This document shows positions 62,388 to 64,000 of a DNA stretch of 64,000 nucleotides, piece by piece. Source of the stretch: Atopobium sp. (GTDB lineage Bacteria > Actinomycetota > Coriobacteriia > Coriobacteriales > Atopobiaceae); contig JABZHR010000001.1 in assembly GCA_015258715.1 (NCBI GenBank), forward strand, positions 186,001 through 250,000. Reading direction: 5' to 3'. A program made the position numbers and the translations under genes. The notes beneath the pieces were generated by a model. That model saw only the letters and a list, made by a program, of their open reading frames with translations. It was not told the DNA's origin and did no database searches. How positions within the stretch are numbered: position 1 is the first letter of the stretch; each line of letters starts with the position of its first letter.

Positions 62388-63752
62388 TTAATCTTCCTTT
62401 ATATTGTTCTGCCTTTGGTGCTTATAGAACTCTGCGAGGTGTACAAAGAGTAGGCCCAAGATTGCAGAAGCAAACGATGCGGCGAGAACAGCTACCTTAG
62501 CTGCAAGAATCTCTCCTGCATCAGGGAATGCAAGATTAGAGATAAGAATTGACATGGTAAAGCCAAGGCCGCCCATAAGACCTACGGCAGTAATCTGAAT
62601 CCAATCAACTTTTGCAGGAAGCTTGCAAATCTTACATTTGACCAGCAACAGCGTTACAAAAATAATTCCCAGTGGCTTTCCAAGAACAGCACCAAAGAAA
62701 ACACCATGTGCAATAGAGCTGCTCAATAGAGCAACGAAATCTGCCCCCACCAACGTAATCTGTGCATTTACAAAGGCAAAAATAGGCAGAACAACAAAGT
62801 TTACGAAGACAGAAATGTAGTGCTCAACACGCTGAAGCGGTGGAGTTACGTGGTGCATGACCTGCTCGATGGAGTTAGCGCCATGTGTAAAGTCATGCTG
62901 ACCCAAAACGTGATGCTCGTCATCGTAGTGATCGTCAAGCTCACGAGCGCGTCTTGAAAGCCAGCTTCCCAGCTTGCTCAAGCGAACATCAGAGTGAGAT
63001 GGCAAGAAAAAGGCAAGAAGAACGCCTGCAAGGGTTGCATGAATTCCCGAGTGGTACATGCAGACCCAGAGAACCAAACCAACAAGCAAATAAGGACCAG
63101 AAGAATAAATCTTTAGGCGATTCATTCCCCACAAAATAACAAGAACGCCAAGAGAAGCTGCTAACCAGGCAATATCTGGCGTGTGACCATAGAAAAGTGC
63201 AATGACCACAATAGCCAGGATATCATCAGCAATTGCAAGTGTTTGGAAAAAGACCTTTGTTTGCGGACTAATTCTGTTGCCCAACAGCGACATGACACCC
63301 AGCGCAAACGCAATATCGGTTGCAATTGGCGTTGCCCATCCATGAGGAGCAGTGCTTGCATTGAGTGCCAAATAAATGAGGGCAGGAACTGCGACACCGC
63401 CGACAGCAGCAAGCATAGGAAGCATTGCCTGTCTTGGCTTTCTAAGCTGGCCAACAGTTACTTCATACTTAAGCTCAATACCCACCAGCAAGAAGAAGAT
63501 TGCCATAAGGAAGTCATTCACAAAGGTTTCTAGAGCCATATGTGCATGAATCATTCCAAGCGAGAAACTCATTTGTACTTCAAGAATTTCTCGAACCACC
63601 TCATGAGCAGGTGAGTTGGCAACTACAAGCGCAATAAGAGCCGCAAGTACCATGACTGCTGCCGCAATAGTGCTGTTAGAGGTGATTTTCTTTAGAGAAG
63701 AGCGCTGACTAATTCTTCTTACAACTGCGGGCTCTCTATAAATACTAGACAT
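62388..63752 (-). CDS. nhaA: Na+/H+ antiporter NhaA
   Basis: This 454-residue antiporter with about eleven membrane segments contains the ion-site pair AIADDILAIVV (two adjacent Asp), ATPIATDIAFALGV (the TDIAFA block), FLLVGIELKYEV and SKPLG-like GKPLGIIFVTLL. It has a His/Asp-rich cytoplasmic loop (DDHYDDEHHVLGQHD, about 273-288), a likely pH-sensing region. Expected role: sodium extrusion and pH homeostasis. The start is ATG 63752. Confidence 0.95.
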   Translation of the reverse strand: MSSIYREPAVVRRISQRSSLKKITSNSTIAAAVMVLAALIALVVANSPAHEVVREILEVQMSFSLGMIHAHMALETFVNDFLMAIFFLLVGIELKYEVTVGQLRKPRQAMLPMLAAVGGVAVPALIYLALNASTAPHGWATPIATDIAFALGVMSLLGNRISPQTKVFFQTLAIADDILAIVVIALFYGHTPDIAWLAASLGVLVILWGMNRLKIYSSGPYLLVGLVLWVCMYHSGIHATLAGVLLAFFLPSHSDVRLSKLGSWLSRRARELDDHYDDEHHVLGQHDFTHGANSIEQVMHHVTPPLQRVEHYISVFVNFVVLPIFAFVNAQITLVGADFVALLSSSIAHGVFFGAVLGKPLGIIFVTLLLVKCKICKLPAKVDWIQITAVGLMGGLGFTMSILISNLAFPDAGEILAAKVAVLAASFASAILGLLFVHLAEFYKHQRQNNIKED

Positions 63753-63956
63753 TATCTGCCGTTCTCTCTTTATCTAAATGGTATTGACCGTTAGCTATGA
63801 AAGTTTTTCTCGATTTATATGCCTAGTGTACCGTCTACCTACCGTTGAGGGCAACTTGTCATATCTCAAGAAAACGGGGTATATCTCTATGTAAAATGTG
63901 GGTAATAGAAAGTCAACGTTTAGCTACTTGTAGCACGTATATATTTGGAGCGGATA
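63753..63956. other. divergent spacer between nhaA and the degV-like gene
   Basis: 204 AT-rich bases hold promoters for both directions; none can be fixed with confidence. Confidence 0.35.
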
Positions 63957-64000
63957 ATGGACACTAAGCGAATTGCCATCATCACAGACTCAGGAACTAA
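63957..64000 (+). CDS. start of a DegV-family (fatty-acid-binding) protein, cut by window edge
   Basis: ATG 63957 follows GGAG about seven bases upstream and opens with MDTKRIAIITDSGT. The IAIITDSG start is the hallmark of DegV/FakB fatty-acid-binding proteins. Only 14 residues are visible, so this is a partial call and could be another protein with a similar N terminus. Confidence 0.5.
   Translation, partial: MDTKRIAIITDSGT

Noticed and set aside
63560..63800. TTCTCGA variants as copies of the repeated word
   Set aside because: One-base variants occur (for example near 2400, 52327, 63584 and 63806), but I counted only exact GCGAGAA to avoid inflating the total.
1..64000. tRNA, rRNA, CRISPR arrays, insertion sequences, prophage
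   Set aside because: I found no tRNA-like T-arm words, spacer-repeat periodicity, transposase, integrase or attachment repeats on reading both strands.

Overview
The window reads as ordinary chromosome of a mid-G+C (roughly mid-40s percent by eye) Gram-positive-type anaerobe. The gene content fits the class Coriobacteriia, and my best guess is the family Atopobiaceae (Atopobium/Lancefieldella/Olsenella relatives). Reasons: Firmicutes-style GlgC/GlgD glycogen synthesis, several mannose-family PTS genes, a Bce-type peptide-antibiotic module, a T-box on pheST, and a tmk-holB-ricT-rsmI-metG neighbourhood, all with strong GGAGG ribosome sites. This placement is inference. I see no phage, insertion sequence, CRISPR array, rRNA or tRNA.

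Layout. 1-2.4 kb: the end of a small membrane protein, then an OmpR-type two-component system. 2.4-14.2 kb: a six-gene leftward glycogen operon, glgB-glgP-glgC-glgD-glgA and a fused debranching/4-alpha-glucanotransferase gene. 14.5-16.5 kb: an iron-type alcohol/glycerol dehydrogenase and a zinc phospholipase C-like protein. 16.5-20.4 kb: pheST behind a T-box leader. 20.4-23.1 kb: a znuACB-like metal importer. 23.4-24.5 kb: a DUF421/DUF3290 membrane pair. 24.5-33.6 kb: an amino-sugar locus (nagA, agaS, gntR, PTS IIA-YajC-IIB-IIC-IID, and divergent pfkB and class II aldolase genes), best read as N-acetylgalactosamine/galactosamine use through tagatose phosphates. 33.7-39.8 kb: ilvE, a DUF488 gene, murI, slyD, a secreted coiled-coil NlpC/P60 hydrolase, a nucleoid-associated protein and a glucose-type IIA. 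39.9-45.7 kb: a Bce-like ABC transporter and two-component system around a divergent double-GNAT gene. 45.8-55.2 kb: tatD, rsmA, metG, rsmI, a GH5-like gene, queD, ricT, holB and tmk. 55.4-60.6 kb: topA, tatC, tatA/B, a STAS protein and a TPR protein. 60.6-64 kb: an aspartate aminotransferase, a small unknown gene, nhaA and the start of a degV-like gene.

How the genes connect. The glycogen operon holds the whole cycle: activation (GlgC/D), elongation (GlgA), branching (GlgB), phosphorolysis (GlgP) and debranching/transfer. In the amino-sugar locus the PTS imports and phosphorylates the sugar, NagA deacetylates, AgaS deaminates and isomerises, PfkB adds the second phosphate and the aldolase splits the product; a GntR regulator and palindromes in the divergent promoter supply likely control.

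The most unusual signal is not a gene. The heptamer GCGAGAA (mostly GCGAGAAR) occurs about 67 times on the two strands by hand count, roughly nine times what base composition predicts. It is skewed about 44:23 to the + strand, enriched between genes and built into several terminator stems, so it behaves like a Chi site, a strand-polarity site or a DNA-uptake word. Other points of note: probable loss of the catalytic nucleophile in the GH5-like protein, replacement of a normally invariant histidine by glycine in GlgB, an archaeal-looking topoisomerase I, and hairpins placed directly before the ribosome sites of gntR, nagA and tatA.
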